This document shows positions 1 through 6,085 of a stretch of DNA of 14,940 nt, piece after piece. The notes below the pieces were generated by a model that worked only from the letters and a program-made list of their open reading frames with translations, was not told where the DNA came from and made no database searches. The position numbers were made by a program, and so were the translations under genes. The DNA comes from a bacterium. GTDB lineage: Bacteria; UBA9089; UBA9088; JAGUXG01. The first letter of the stretch is position 1, and each line of letters opens with the position of its first letter. The stretch spans positions 1 through 14,940 of the forward strand of contig JAGUXG010000167.1 in NCBI GenBank assembly GCA_020061965.1. The letters run 5' to 3'.

Positions 1-42
1 GATAATATTATACTCAAGGAACGAGGTTTACCGAAGATTTTT

Positions 43-93
43 GTTGTAGGTTGTAGGTTGAAGAAGTAGAACAAATAACATACAACTTACAAC
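43..93. repeat. Imperfect inverted repeat of GTTGTA/TACAAC type
   Basis: Bases 43-57 (GTTGTAGGTTGTAGG) and 79-93 (CATACAACTTACAAC) are complementary at 13 of 15 positions, separated by 21 bases. The related CTTACAACA word recurs at 102-110. This looks like a REP/MITE-like intergenic repeat, although no transposase is present and the classification is inference. Confidence 0.5.
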
Positions 94-204
94 ATCCTAA
101 ACTTACAACATCAGGTTCTCTTTGTAAACCTGATTTACTTGGGTATACAACATCCTAAACTTACAACATCAGGTTCTCTTTGTAAACCTGATTTACTTGG
201 GTAT
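89..204. repeat. 58-bp perfect tandem duplication, each unit carrying a hairpin
   Basis: Bases 89-146 are repeated exactly at 147-204. Each unit contains an 8-bp perfect inverted repeat, ATCAGGTT/AACCTGAT, with a 9-base loop. The arms are 110-117/127-134 in the first copy and 168-175/185-192 in the second. The period of 58 is not a multiple of 3, so the duplication shifts any reading frame through it. It lies just upstream of glyS, and its copy number could vary by slippage. Confidence 0.9.
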
Positions 205-257
205 ATCATTAAAGAGACAGGAATGACATTAGAAGAATTTAAGGAAGAGATAGACAT

Positions 258-2243
258 ATGAAAGACCTTTTGCTTGAGATTGGAACAGAGGAGCTTCCTG
301 CTTCTTATATAGAACCGGCGCTCTCTCAGCTAAAGACAGGTGCAGAAAAGCTCTTTTCTGAAAATGCAATAGAATTTAGCTCAGCAGAGACGTATGGCAC
401 GCCAAGGAGGCTTAGCCTTATTCTTTATTCTGTAAAAGAAGCTGAAACAAAAGAGGAGGAGATAGTTGGTCCTCCTGCCCAAAGCCCTCCAGATGGATTT
501 GCCAAGAAACATTCTGTCTTGGGGAAAGATTTAGTCATAAAAGAGAAGAAAGGCGGAAGATACTGGTGTCTTATCAAGAAAAAGGAGAGAAAACCGGCAT
601 ATGTGATCAGCAGGAAGGTTCTCCCTCAACTTATAAGCTCCATCTCCTTCCCAAAGTCTATGAGGTGGAAAGGAGATTTTACCTTTGCCAGGCCCATAAG
701 ATGGCTCGTAGCACTTTTGGGAACGAGACTCATCCCCTTTGAGATTGAAGGCGTAAAAACGACTAAAGAGTCTTTTGGTCTGCGAGGAAGACCTCCTGTC
801 TTTATAGCCTCCCCTGCTCATTACCTTTCTGCTCTTCGAAAACAGGGTGTGATAGCAGACCAAAAAGAGAGAGCAGAACACATCCTTTCTGCGCTTAAAG
901 ATTCTGCAAAAAAGATAGGGGCTGAAGTCTTACTTCCTCCAGGGCTTTTAGATGAGGTGGTTAATATGGTTGAAGACCCAAGTGTTATCATGGGTAGCTT
1001 CAGCAAAAAATATCTGAAGATACCTGAGGATGTGGTTATTGCCTCTATGGTCTCTCACCAGAGATACTTTCCTCTTCTAAAAGATGAAAAATTGGCTCCT
1101 TGGTTTTTGGCCATATCAAATTCTAAAAAGGCTGCCTCAATACGAAAAGGGTATGAAAGGGTCCTGTCTGCAAGGCTGGCTGATGCAGACTTCTTCTGGA
1201 AGGAGGACAAGAAGGTTTCGCTTGAGACCTTTGCCTCAAAATTGAAGGGTGTTATCTGGCAGGAAGGATTAGGGACTCTTCATCAGAAGGCTTTAAGGTG
1301 CGTCAGGCTAGCCACATCTTTTAGCTTACGGCTACTTTCTCCAAAAGATATCAGATATGTGGAAAGAGCTGCGTATCTGGCTAAGGCTGATTTAATGACG
1401 CAAATGGTAGGCGAGTTTCCAAAGCTTGAGGGCATTATGGGTTATCATTACGCTAAGTTTAACGCAGTAGAAGATGAGATAGCTGAAGCAATAAGGCAGC
1501 ATTATGAACCATTGCCAAGCTCTTCTATTGCCAGGGTTGTAAACTTGGCTGACAGAATAGACACATTGGTTGGATATTTTGCCATCGGATATATTCCCAA
1601 AGGATCAGAGGACCCGCAGGGCCTGCGAAGGATTGGAAATTCTATCATCCAGATTATCTTAGAGGCAGATTTTAAGACACGGATTCTTCTCTCCTCTATC
1701 ATCAGGGAGGCTTGCAAGGGTTATGAGAGGATAGATGAAGAAAAGATAATGGAAACCCTGCTTCCTTTTCTGAAGGTAAGACTCTTCTTTCTCCTCTCTT
1801 CTTCTTTTGACAGGGGTGTTATAAACGCAGTTCTATCAGCAGGTTTTAATGACCCAAAGGATTGTCGAGATAGGGCAGAGGCTCTATCAAACTTTATAAA
1901 ACAAGAGGGATTTTCCGACCTTACTGTGAGTATAAAGAGGGTGATGAATATACTAAAAGGTGCAGAGAGGGTAGTGTTTGATGAAAACCTTCTTGCAGAG
2001 CCAGCAGAAAAGGAGCTATACTCCATGGTGACAAAGACAGGGCTTGATTTTAAGTCTGCTTGCCAGAGAAAGGATTATGATGAAGCGTTTCTCCTCCTTT
2101 CAAAGCTGCGACCAGCGATAGATAAATTCTTTGATGAGGTTCTGGTGCAGACTGAGGAAAAGAGTATACGAGAGAACAGGCAAGCTCTTTTATTCCGTAT
2201 CTCTGATCTATTCCTCTCGTTAGCCGACCTATCAGCAATGTAA
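258..2243 (+). CDS. glyS: Glycyl-tRNA synthetase beta subunit
   Basis: This is the beta chain of the bacterial alpha2beta2 glycyl-tRNA synthetase, which charges tRNA-Gly in the cytoplasm. The N-terminus carries the family signature EIGTEELPA (residues 7-15). SMRWKGDFTFARPIRWLVALLG follows at about 134-155, and the C-terminal anticodon-binding region ends FFDEVLV...RENRQALLFRISDLF. At 661 residues it is slightly shorter than the usual 690 or so, but it looks complete. ATG 258 is preceded by AAGGAAGAG and overlaps the stop of the preceding frame (ATGA). The alpha-subunit gene glyQ usually lies directly upstream. Here the preceding peptide does not look like a GlyQ C-terminus and repeats occupy the space, so glyQ must be elsewhere. 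Identification is secure. Confidence 0.96.
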   Translation: MKDLLLEIGTEELPASYIEPALSQLKTGAEKLFSENAIEFSSAETYGTPRRLSLILYSVKEAETKEEEIVGPPAQSPPDGFAKKHSVLGKDLVIKEKKGGRYWCLIKKKERKPAYVISRKVLPQLISSISFPKSMRWKGDFTFARPIRWLVALLGTRLIPFEIEGVKTTKESFGLRGRPPVFIASPAHYLSALRKQGVIADQKERAEHILSALKDSAKKIGAEVLLPPGLLDEVVNMVEDPSVIMGSFSKKYLKIPEDVVIASMVSHQRYFPLLKDEKLAPWFLAISNSKKAASIRKGYERVLSARLADADFFWKEDKKVSLETFASKLKGVIWQEGLGTLHQKALRCVRLATSFSLRLLSPKDIRYVERAAYLAKADLMTQMVGEFPKLEGIMGYHYAKFNAVEDEIAEAIRQHYEPLPSSSIARVVNLADRIDTLVGYFAIGYIPKGSEDPQGLRRIGNSIIQIILEADFKTRILLSSIIREACKGYERIDEEKIMETLLPFLKVRLFFLLSSSFDRGVINAVLSAGFNDPKDCRDRAEALSNFIKQEGFSDLTVSIKRVMNILKGAERVVFDENLLAEPAEKELYSMVTKTGLDFKSACQRKDYDEAFLLLSKLRPAIDKFFDEVLVQTEEKSIRENRQALLFRISDLFLSLADLSAM

Positions 2244-2247
2244 ATAC

Positions 2248-2268
2248 TTTTTGCTCGCTTAGCAAAAA
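2248..2268 (+). terminator. Possible glyS terminator hairpin
   Basis: An 8-bp inverted repeat TTTTTGCT/AGCAAAAA with a 5-base loop begins 5 bases after the glyS stop. It is AT-rich and not followed by a plus-strand T run, so it is weak as an intrinsic terminator. It lies directly before the promoter of the next gene. Confidence 0.35.
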
Positions 2269-2274
2269 AATATC

Positions 2275-2304
2275 TTGACAAAATAACAAAGATGTAGATA
2301 TATT
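2275..2304 (+). promoter_or_regulatory. Predicted sigma-70 promoter for the small lipoprotein gene
   Basis: A perfect -35 TTGACA (2275-2280) and a -10 TATATT (2299-2304) are separated by 18 bases. The start would fall near 2311, leaving a leader of about 47 bases before ATG 2358. The 14 bases AAAATATCTTGACA around the -35 recur exactly at 14875-14888, at another predicted promoter. Confidence 0.65.
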
Positions 2305-2357
2305 AAGTTCAGAATAAGGCAGAAATTTTGCCAAAGTAATGAAAAGGAGGTGAAATA

Positions 2358-2531
2358 ATGAAGCGTTTTCTATTAAATCTGAGTATCTGTTTAGTAATAG
2401 CTATATCTTCCATAGCCATGATTGGTTGTTTTGGAAAGAAGGAAGAGCCTGTTACTGAGACACCAACGGTAGAAGAAGAGACAGCAACTACTGAAGAAGC
2501 AGAAACATCAGAAGCCGGAAAGGAAGGGTAA
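2358..2531 (+). CDS. Small secreted lipoprotein, 57 residues
   Basis: The start has a near-perfect Shine-Dalgarno sequence (AAAGGAGGTGA, 2344-2353). The peptide opens with MKR, has a hydrophobic stretch LLNLSICLVIAISSIAMIG and then Cys24. MIGC resembles a lipobox, so signal peptidase II cleavage and lipid attachment at Cys24 are likely. The mature part is about 34 residues: a short FGKKEEP segment and a Thr/Glu-rich, probably disordered tail. No enzymatic domain is possible at this size. The gene is bounded by its own strong promoter and terminator, so it is a free-standing and probably well-expressed unit. The family is not recognised. Entericidin-like or other small-lipoprotein roles would be guesses. 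Confidence that it is a gene is high; its function is unknown. Confidence 0.8.
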   Translation: MKRFLLNLSICLVIAISSIAMIGCFGKKEEPVTETPTVEEETATTEEAETSEAGKEG

Positions 2532-2555
2532 ATAAAACTTAGGGATTGAAGAAGT

Positions 2556-2590
2556 AGAGGGAAAAGATATCCTTTTCCCTCTTTATTTTT
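2556..2590 (+). terminator. Strong intrinsic terminator after the lipoprotein gene
   Basis: A perfect 11-bp stem, AGAGGGAAAAG (2556-2566) with CTTTTCCCTCT (2572-2582) and a 5-base loop, is followed by TTATTTTT. The distal end touches the stop codon of the convergent minus-strand gene (2583-2585). The hairpin may therefore act on both strands. Confidence 0.85.
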
Positions 2591-3521
2591 GAATTATACT
2601 GAGGATATATTTCATTTCAGGGTCTTCGGTCCCGTTTATGTTACTCACTTTAAGATAAAATATTCCAGTTCCTTGCCAGGTAAGAGTAGCTGATTCCTTT
2701 CCTTTTACAGAAGCAAGCCTCTTATTTTGTTTGTCGAAAAGCTCTAATCCTGAAGCCATCTTTGATTTTTCTTCTTTTGGTCTGAGATTTATCTCAAAAG
2801 TAGAGAAATTTTTCATCTCAAATTTATACCAGTCAACATCTATCGGCTTGATAACTTTGCCATCCCAGATAGAAGCCTCAAGCCTATCTTGTTTAATTTC
2901 GCAAGCAGATTCATGATCATCATTAGGCTCATAAGGATCAGGAGGAGAAGACCGAGAACCCTTTCTGTAAATATAGGTGAGCCAGCAGGAGTCTTTATTG
3001 ACAGAGATAACTGGGGCTTCTAAATATGCAGGACGTGTGAGCTTTACAACAACCTCTGTTTCTTCTTCCAGCATACTGATATAATAATCCATCACAGCTA
3101 TTCCACCCTTTTGCCTTCCAGAATCTATAAGATGAATGGTTTCAGAGCGGATTGGAGCAGTTACCTTTGTTATCGGATTAGAGGAGGAGATAGAAAGGAT
3201 TGGTGCATAAGGAGAAGGCCAGACCTCTGTGCTTAGACCATTTTGTTTAACATCACAAGAGATATTTACCCTGATAAATGGGTTTCCGAGGCTAGACATT
3301 TCGTCAAGGGAAGCATCTTTTGGAATGACAAACTTCCAGATTGCCCACATATCTTTATCCTTCTCAAGGGAGTATCTTCCGCCTACAGCTTTTCCATCAG
3401 ATTTGAAGGTTACTGGGTCAAGATTCATTGTCCTGCAAGAACTATTACTACACTTGACCCCATTCTGACACGGCCAAAGACCTGTTCCAAAAAAAAGGGC
3501 TATTATCAGTATCTTTTTCAT
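2583..3521 (-). CDS. Exported protein with C-terminal PPC-type domain
   Basis: This is a 312-residue protein of unknown role. It begins MKKILIIALFFGTGLWPC, a signal peptide. The Cys at 18 is not in a standard lipobox, and a Cys-containing segment follows (Cys 18, 24, 29). Residues 30-190 are a beta-rich region I do not recognise. From about 195 the DPYEPNDD motif (195-202) and DVDWYKF (228-234) mark a PPC (bacterial pre-peptidase C-terminal) beta-sandwich, often found in secreted proteases and surface proteins. No peptidase catalytic domain is visible. ATG 3521 has AGGAGG nine bases upstream and is chosen for that reason. The start lies 74 nt inside the 3' end of the glmU-like gene, implying a shared transcript and possibly coupled translation. 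It probably acts outside the cytoplasm. Confidence 0.8.
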   Translation of the reverse strand: MKKILIIALFFGTGLWPCQNGVKCSNSSCRTMNLDPVTFKSDGKAVGGRYSLEKDKDMWAIWKFVIPKDASLDEMSSLGNPFIRVNISCDVKQNGLSTEVWPSPYAPILSISSSNPITKVTAPIRSETIHLIDSGRQKGGIAVMDYYISMLEEETEVVVKLTRPAYLEAPVISVNKDSCWLTYIYRKGSRSSPPDPYEPNDDHESACEIKQDRLEASIWDGKVIKPIDVDWYKFEMKNFSTFEINLRPKEEKSKMASGLELFDKQNKRLASVKGKESATLTWQGTGIFYLKVSNINGTEDPEMKYILSIIQK

Positions 3522-4236
3522 CTTTTCTGTCCTCCTGTCTTTTTCTGACTATCTCCTCTATCTTGCTCAGTTCAAACCTATCGTTTATCCCAGAGACTTC
3601 TATCTCATCTTCACACTCAATAACCAGAACCCTTTCTTTCTCAAACATCTCAATCACATCTGTCAGGTAATATTCTTGTTGTTTATTCTTACTGTCTATC
3701 TTCTTCAGCTTCTCTAATAACCCCTGGGTCTTGAAGCAATATATCCCTGTGTTCACAAGGTTTTCTTTTTTCTCAGAGGGATTGGCATCTTTCTCTTCTG
3801 TGATTTTTACCCTATCACCGATAATTATCCGTCCATAACACGCTGGATCATTCTTTCTTACTGAAAGAATGGTGCAGAGAGAGTCTTTTTTCTTATGAGT
3901 ATTTATTAAAGAGATCAAAGTCTCTCTTTTGATAAGTGGGACATCTCCTGGTAGAACCAATATATCAGAAAGACTGGAGACAAAAGGCATAGCAGAGATT
4001 AGAGCATCTGCTGTCCCCAACTGCTCTTTTTGTATAGCTATCTTTGTTCTCTCTCCTATTAGACCAATCACTTTATCTGCCTGGCAGCCAACAACAACAA
4101 CCCTCTTTTCACAAAAGGATGTTGCCTCCAAAACATACTCCAACATTGGCTTTCCCATCAAAGGATGAAGAACCTTAGCCTTGGCTGACTTCATCCTTTT
4201 TCCTTTTCCTGCAGCAAAGATGACACAGCCTATCAT
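3448..4236 (-). CDS. glmU: GlmU-like UDP-GlcNAc pyrophosphorylase domain, lacking the acetyltransferase domain
   Basis: This is a nucleotidyltransferase of 262 residues matching the N-terminal half of GlmU, which makes UDP-GlcNAc from GlcNAc-1-phosphate and UTP. Visible motifs are FAAGKGKRM (7-15; the usual GTR is GKR), PKVL-like AKVLHPLMGKP (20-30), QLGTADA (72-78), LPGDVPL (95-101), EEKDAN (147-152), NTG (162-164), EYYLTD (189-194) and GINDR (216-220). The linker helix follows, and the protein stops at about the point where the left-handed beta-helix acetyltransferase domain (usually another 200 residues) should begin. The last 20 or so residues are an out-of-frame reading of the next gene's signal-peptide region. 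The start ATG overlaps the stop of the ribosomal-protein gene upstream. Either it is a monofunctional uridylyltransferase or a truncated glmU. Confidence 0.88.
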   Translation of the reverse strand: MIGCVIFAAGKGKRMKSAKAKVLHPLMGKPMLEYVLEATSFCEKRVVVVGCQADKVIGLIGERTKIAIQKEQLGTADALISAMPFVSSLSDILVLPGDVPLIKRETLISLINTHKKKDSLCTILSVRKNDPACYGRIIIGDRVKITEEKDANPSEKKENLVNTGIYCFKTQGLLEKLKKIDSKNKQQEYYLTDVIEMFEKERVLVIECEDEIEVSGINDRFELSKIEEIVRKRQEDRKDEKDTDNSPFFWNRSLAVSEWGQV

Positions 4237-4334
4237 TTCCCTTGCCTTCTTCTCATAGCCTTCATTCTCTTTCTCAGCTTTTTATATTTATGTTTGGTTA
4301 TCTTCTTTCTTCGCTTCTTTTTAACATTGGCCAC
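4233..4334 (-). CDS. AURKAIP1/COX24-domain small ribosomal protein (bS22/mS38 type)
   Basis: This is a 33-codon gene starting with GTG (4334-4332) and encoding a very basic peptide: M-ANVKKKRRKKITKHKYKKLRK, then RMKAMRRRQGK. The KKRRKK-(I/M)-xKHKxxKLxKR pattern is that of the AURKAIP1/COX24 (DUF1713) family. That family includes mitochondrial mS38 and the small ribosomal-subunit protein called bS22 in mycobacteria, so a small-subunit ribosomal role near the decoding region is likely. AAAGGGGGTGATT, seven bases or so before the GTG, pairs well with the 16S rRNA 3' end. The stop TGA (4235-4233) overlaps the glmU-like ATG as ATGA. It is the first gene after a predicted promoter, so it heads the operon. 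The assignment rests on motif recognition, but the open frame, Shine-Dalgarno sequence and coupling all agree. Confidence 0.85.
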   Translation of the reverse strand: MANVKKKRRKKITKHKYKKLRKRMKAMRRRQGK

Positions 4335-4364
4335 TCAATCACCCCCTTTATAATTATAGTTCAT

Positions 4365-4393
4365 AGTTTATAAGATATAGGTATTTTTGTCAA
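4365..4393 (-). promoter_or_regulatory. Predicted promoter of the ribosomal protein-glmU-PPC operon
   Basis: On the minus strand a perfect TTGACA (4393-4388) is followed after 17 bases by TAAACT (4370-4365), with an overlapping TATAAA at 4372-4367. The start is expected near 4358, giving a leader of about 24 bases that contains the Shine-Dalgarno sequence. Confidence 0.6.
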
Positions 4394-4409
4394 CATCAGA
4401 AGATTGCTT

Positions 4410-4442
4410 ACAGAACTTCCCCAGCTTTTGCAAAAGTTCTGT
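4410..4442. repeat. Inverted repeat ACAGAACTT/AAGTTCTGT
   Basis: The 9-bp arms at 4410-4418 and 4434-4442 are perfectly complementary across 15 bases. Part of the loop and right arm also form a 12-bp palindrome, CTTTTGCAAAAG (4424-4435), so two alternative folds are possible. No T run follows on either strand. Confidence 0.6.
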
Positions 4443-4458
4443 GTAGAAAGGATGCCTC

Positions 4459-4498
4459 AGGAAATCCACCAGTGAAGACATTCTTCATCGGATTTCCT
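4459..4498. repeat. Nested hairpin AGGAAATCC/GGATTTCCT
   Basis: The outer arms 4459-4467 and 4490-4498 (9 bp, perfect) enclose inner arms TGAAGA 4473-4478 and TCTTCA 4482-4487 with a 3-base loop. A small asymmetric internal bulge separates them. The fold is stable on either strand, but there is no adjacent T run. Its role is unknown; it could be a repeat element or a structured transcript. Confidence 0.65.
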
Positions 4499-4639
4499 TA
4501 AGATTAAATGAATGATGCCAAAATAGAGAAATAGGGAAAAGTTCTTAAGTAAAATACCAATTATGCCAATATACAATATTACATTTCTCATTTTCTTGGT
4601 ACCAATTTTACATCTTTTCATCATCTGTTTTCTGGGTGC

Positions 4640-4650
4640 CTGAACGCTTA
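4640..4650 (-). repeat. TAAGCRTTCAG element, copy 3
   Basis: TAAGCGTTCAG is read on the minus strand from 4650 to 4640, 38 bases beyond the manC stop and in the manC sense direction. It is identical over 11 bases to the copy at the accC stop. Confidence 0.4.
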
Positions 4651-4688
4651 CGGGAAAATGAAAAAAAGGGATTTGGTGTTTCTAAAAA

Positions 4689-5741
4689 TCACGAAAGCCC
4701 AGAAGGGTTTAGCTCTACCATCCTTACCATTTGTTTAATCTCATCCGACCTATTCTTACCAGCGACAAGCACATTGTTGCCTACTTGGACTATGACCAGA
4801 TCTGAGACACCAACGGTGATAATTTGACTGTCTTCTGAGTAAATGATACATTCAGAAGTCTTGCTGACTTTGTGCTTCCCAATGATCAGATTGCCTTTCT
4901 CATCTGTCTTCCTGACCCGCAAAAGCGATTCCCATGTTCCCAGATCATCCCATGAGAAATCTGCTTCTATCATTGCCACAGAATCCGAGTTTTCTAAAAC
5001 ACCATAGTCAATAGAGACCTTATTCAACCCCTTAAAGACCTCATCCTTTTCTTTGCCATCTCTTATCTGGCAAAGCCCTGCCCAGAGCTTCGGCATAAAG
5101 TCAGCCAATAACCTTTGAATCCTCTCTTTCTTCCAGATGAACATCCCTGAGTTCCAGTAGTAGTTCTGGTCTGCAAGATACAGGGCTGCTCTCTCTTTGT
5201 CAGGTTTTTCTACAAACCTTTTTACCCTTCGTATCTTTATTTCATTTATTGTAGCTAAAAGATTATCTGCCTCAATATAGCCATAGCCTGTCTCTGGTCT
5301 TATTGGCTTTATGCCAAAAAGAAGGAGCATCTTTGGGTTTTCTTCTATAAACCTTGTCCCAGCAGAGACAGCCTTTCTGAATGTATCTCCATTTGGAATA
5401 TAGTGATCCCCTGAAAGGACGACCATAGTTGCGTCTGAAGGCAAGTATAAGGAAGCCAGACCAATAGCTGCCGCAGTATCCTTTGGCTCTGGCTCTATAA
5501 TATAGTTTCCTTCGTTCAAGTCAGGAAATAGCTCCTCTGCCAATCTTTTATGCTCCTCTTGCAAGACAAAGAGTATCCTTTCCTTTGGAAATATAGGCAT
5601 TATCCTTTCAGCAACCTCTTGTATCAAAGGTAGTTTTCCTGCAAGGGGTAAAAACGGCTTTGGCCTCTTTTTAGTGCTTACTGGCCAGAGCCTCTCTCCT
5701 GGTCCGCCGACCATAATCACGCAATAGATATTATCTTTCAT
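4689..5741 (-). CDS. manC: Mannose-1-phosphate guanylyltransferase
   Basis: This enzyme forms GDP-mannose from mannose-1-phosphate and GTP in the cytoplasm, for surface polysaccharides and glycans. At 350 residues it is the single-domain form without the C-terminal phosphomannose isomerase cupin. Motifs are GGPGERLWPVSTKKRPKPFL (12-31; Glu replaces the usual Thr/Ser in GTRLWP), EPEPKDTAAAIGLA (83-96), LSGDHYI (109-115), TGYGYIE (151-157), FVEKP (176-180), WNSGMF (196-201), SIDYGVLE (243-250) and FSWDDLGTW (262-270). The last two blocks separate GDP-mannose enzymes from the broader nucleotidyltransferase family. It has its own promoter, and only a weak GGATGGA ribosome site precedes the ATG. 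I see no mannan or O-antigen genes beside it. Confidence 0.92.
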   Translation of the reverse strand: MKDNIYCVIMVGGPGERLWPVSTKKRPKPFLPLAGKLPLIQEVAERIMPIFPKERILFVLQEEHKRLAEELFPDLNEGNYIIEPEPKDTAAAIGLASLYLPSDATMVVLSGDHYIPNGDTFRKAVSAGTRFIEENPKMLLLFGIKPIRPETGYGYIEADNLLATINEIKIRRVKRFVEKPDKERAALYLADQNYYWNSGMFIWKKERIQRLLADFMPKLWAGLCQIRDGKEKDEVFKGLNKVSIDYGVLENSDSVAMIEADFSWDDLGTWESLLRVRKTDEKGNLIIGKHKVSKTSECIIYSEDSQIITVGVSDLVIVQVGNNVLVAGKNRSDEIKQMVRMVELNPSGLS

Positions 5742-5791
5742 AGTATGCTATCCATCCGAAGCAAAAATTAACCTTTAGAGACACAGAGAAA

Positions 5792-5820
5792 TATATATCC
5801 CAAATAAACCAGCCTTTCAA
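5792..5820 (-). promoter_or_regulatory. Predicted manC promoter
   Basis: On the minus strand TTGAAA (5820-5815) and TATATA (5797-5792) are separated by 17 bases. The start is expected near 5785, giving a leader of about 44 bases. The -35 lies next to the end of the decayed reading frame at 5826. Confidence 0.6.
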
Positions 5821-5825
5821 AAACT

Positions 5826-6050
5826 CTAAGGTCCAATAATCTGAAAATTTTCAGTCAATAACGAATATAGCTCATCTCTATACCGAAGAATATCTTCAAA
5901 GAAGTTTATATAAGTTTGCCCTAATCTGTCAAATGTGCTATAAAGCTTCCATAGAGATGCCCAATTAAACTTGTGTTTCTTGAGTATAAAAGGTATGAAG
6001 TTGGGTTTAACAAGATCAAAAAAAGTGCTTGCAAAAAAATTTTGTGTAAT
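5826..6050 (-). pseudogene. Startless coding remnant between manC and rplL
   Basis: On the minus strand 74 sense codons (6050-5829) are open between TAA (6053-6051) and TAG (5828-5826). They translate to a natural-looking peptide with three Trp/Tyr-rich segments, including LKKHKFNWASLWKLY and LRYRDELYSLLTENF. No ATG or GTG is present, and the only TTG is near the end. The 5' end runs through the rplL promoter. I infer a 3' fragment of a lost gene. I do not recognise the family; a chance open frame in AT-rich DNA remains possible. Confidence 0.4.
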
Positions 6051-6057
6051 TTATACT
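6029..6057 (+). promoter_or_regulatory. Predicted rplL promoter
   Basis: TTGCAA (6029-6034) and TATACT (6052-6057) are separated by 17 bases. Transcription would begin near 6064, six bases before AAGGAGGT (6070-6077). The strong elements fit a highly expressed ribosomal gene with its own promoter. Confidence 0.7.
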
Positions 6058-6085
6058 AATAAACTTATTAAGGAGGTATAGAAAG

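Larger units (their letters stand above)
1..261 (+). pseudogene. Interrupted upstream reading frame (3' end of a neighbouring gene)
   Basis: In the frame that ends at the TGA of 259-261, bases 1-66 read DNIILKERGLPKIFVVGCRLKK and then meet TAG at 67-69 and TAA at 76-78. The frame is open again from 79 and ends in a protein-like peptide, DLLGYIIKETGMTLEEFKEE plus IDI. The final TGA overlaps the glyS ATG as ATGA, a classic translational-coupling junction. The middle is repeat DNA (an imperfect inverted repeat and a 58-bp tandem duplication). My inference is that the C-terminus of an upstream gene was split or altered by repeat insertion. A short coupled cistron starting at ATG 223 (MTLEEFKEEIDI) is an alternative. 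The family is not recognised. Confidence 0.3.
4394..4688. other. Gene-poor stretch with two hairpins
   Basis: Together with the promoter, this is about 350 bases between divergent operon start 4334 and the manC stop at 4689. I see no convincing reading frame on either strand. It holds two perfect inverted repeats (4410-4442 and 4459-4498), listed separately, and a TAAGCGTTCAG element on the minus strand (4650-4640). The rest is AT-rich sequence without recognisable content. Confidence 0.6.

Noticed and set aside
89..204. CRISPR array
   Set aside because: There are only two directly abutting identical units with no spacers, and no cas genes, so it is a tandem duplication.
4689..4710. Terminator overlapping the manC stop (AGCCCAGAAGGGTTT)
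   Set aside because: The stem is only three to four pairs with mismatches, and the T run is displaced.
4636..4827. Plus-strand 63-residue frame near the manC 3' end
   Set aside because: Most of it is antisense to manC, and there is no ribosome site or recognisable domain.
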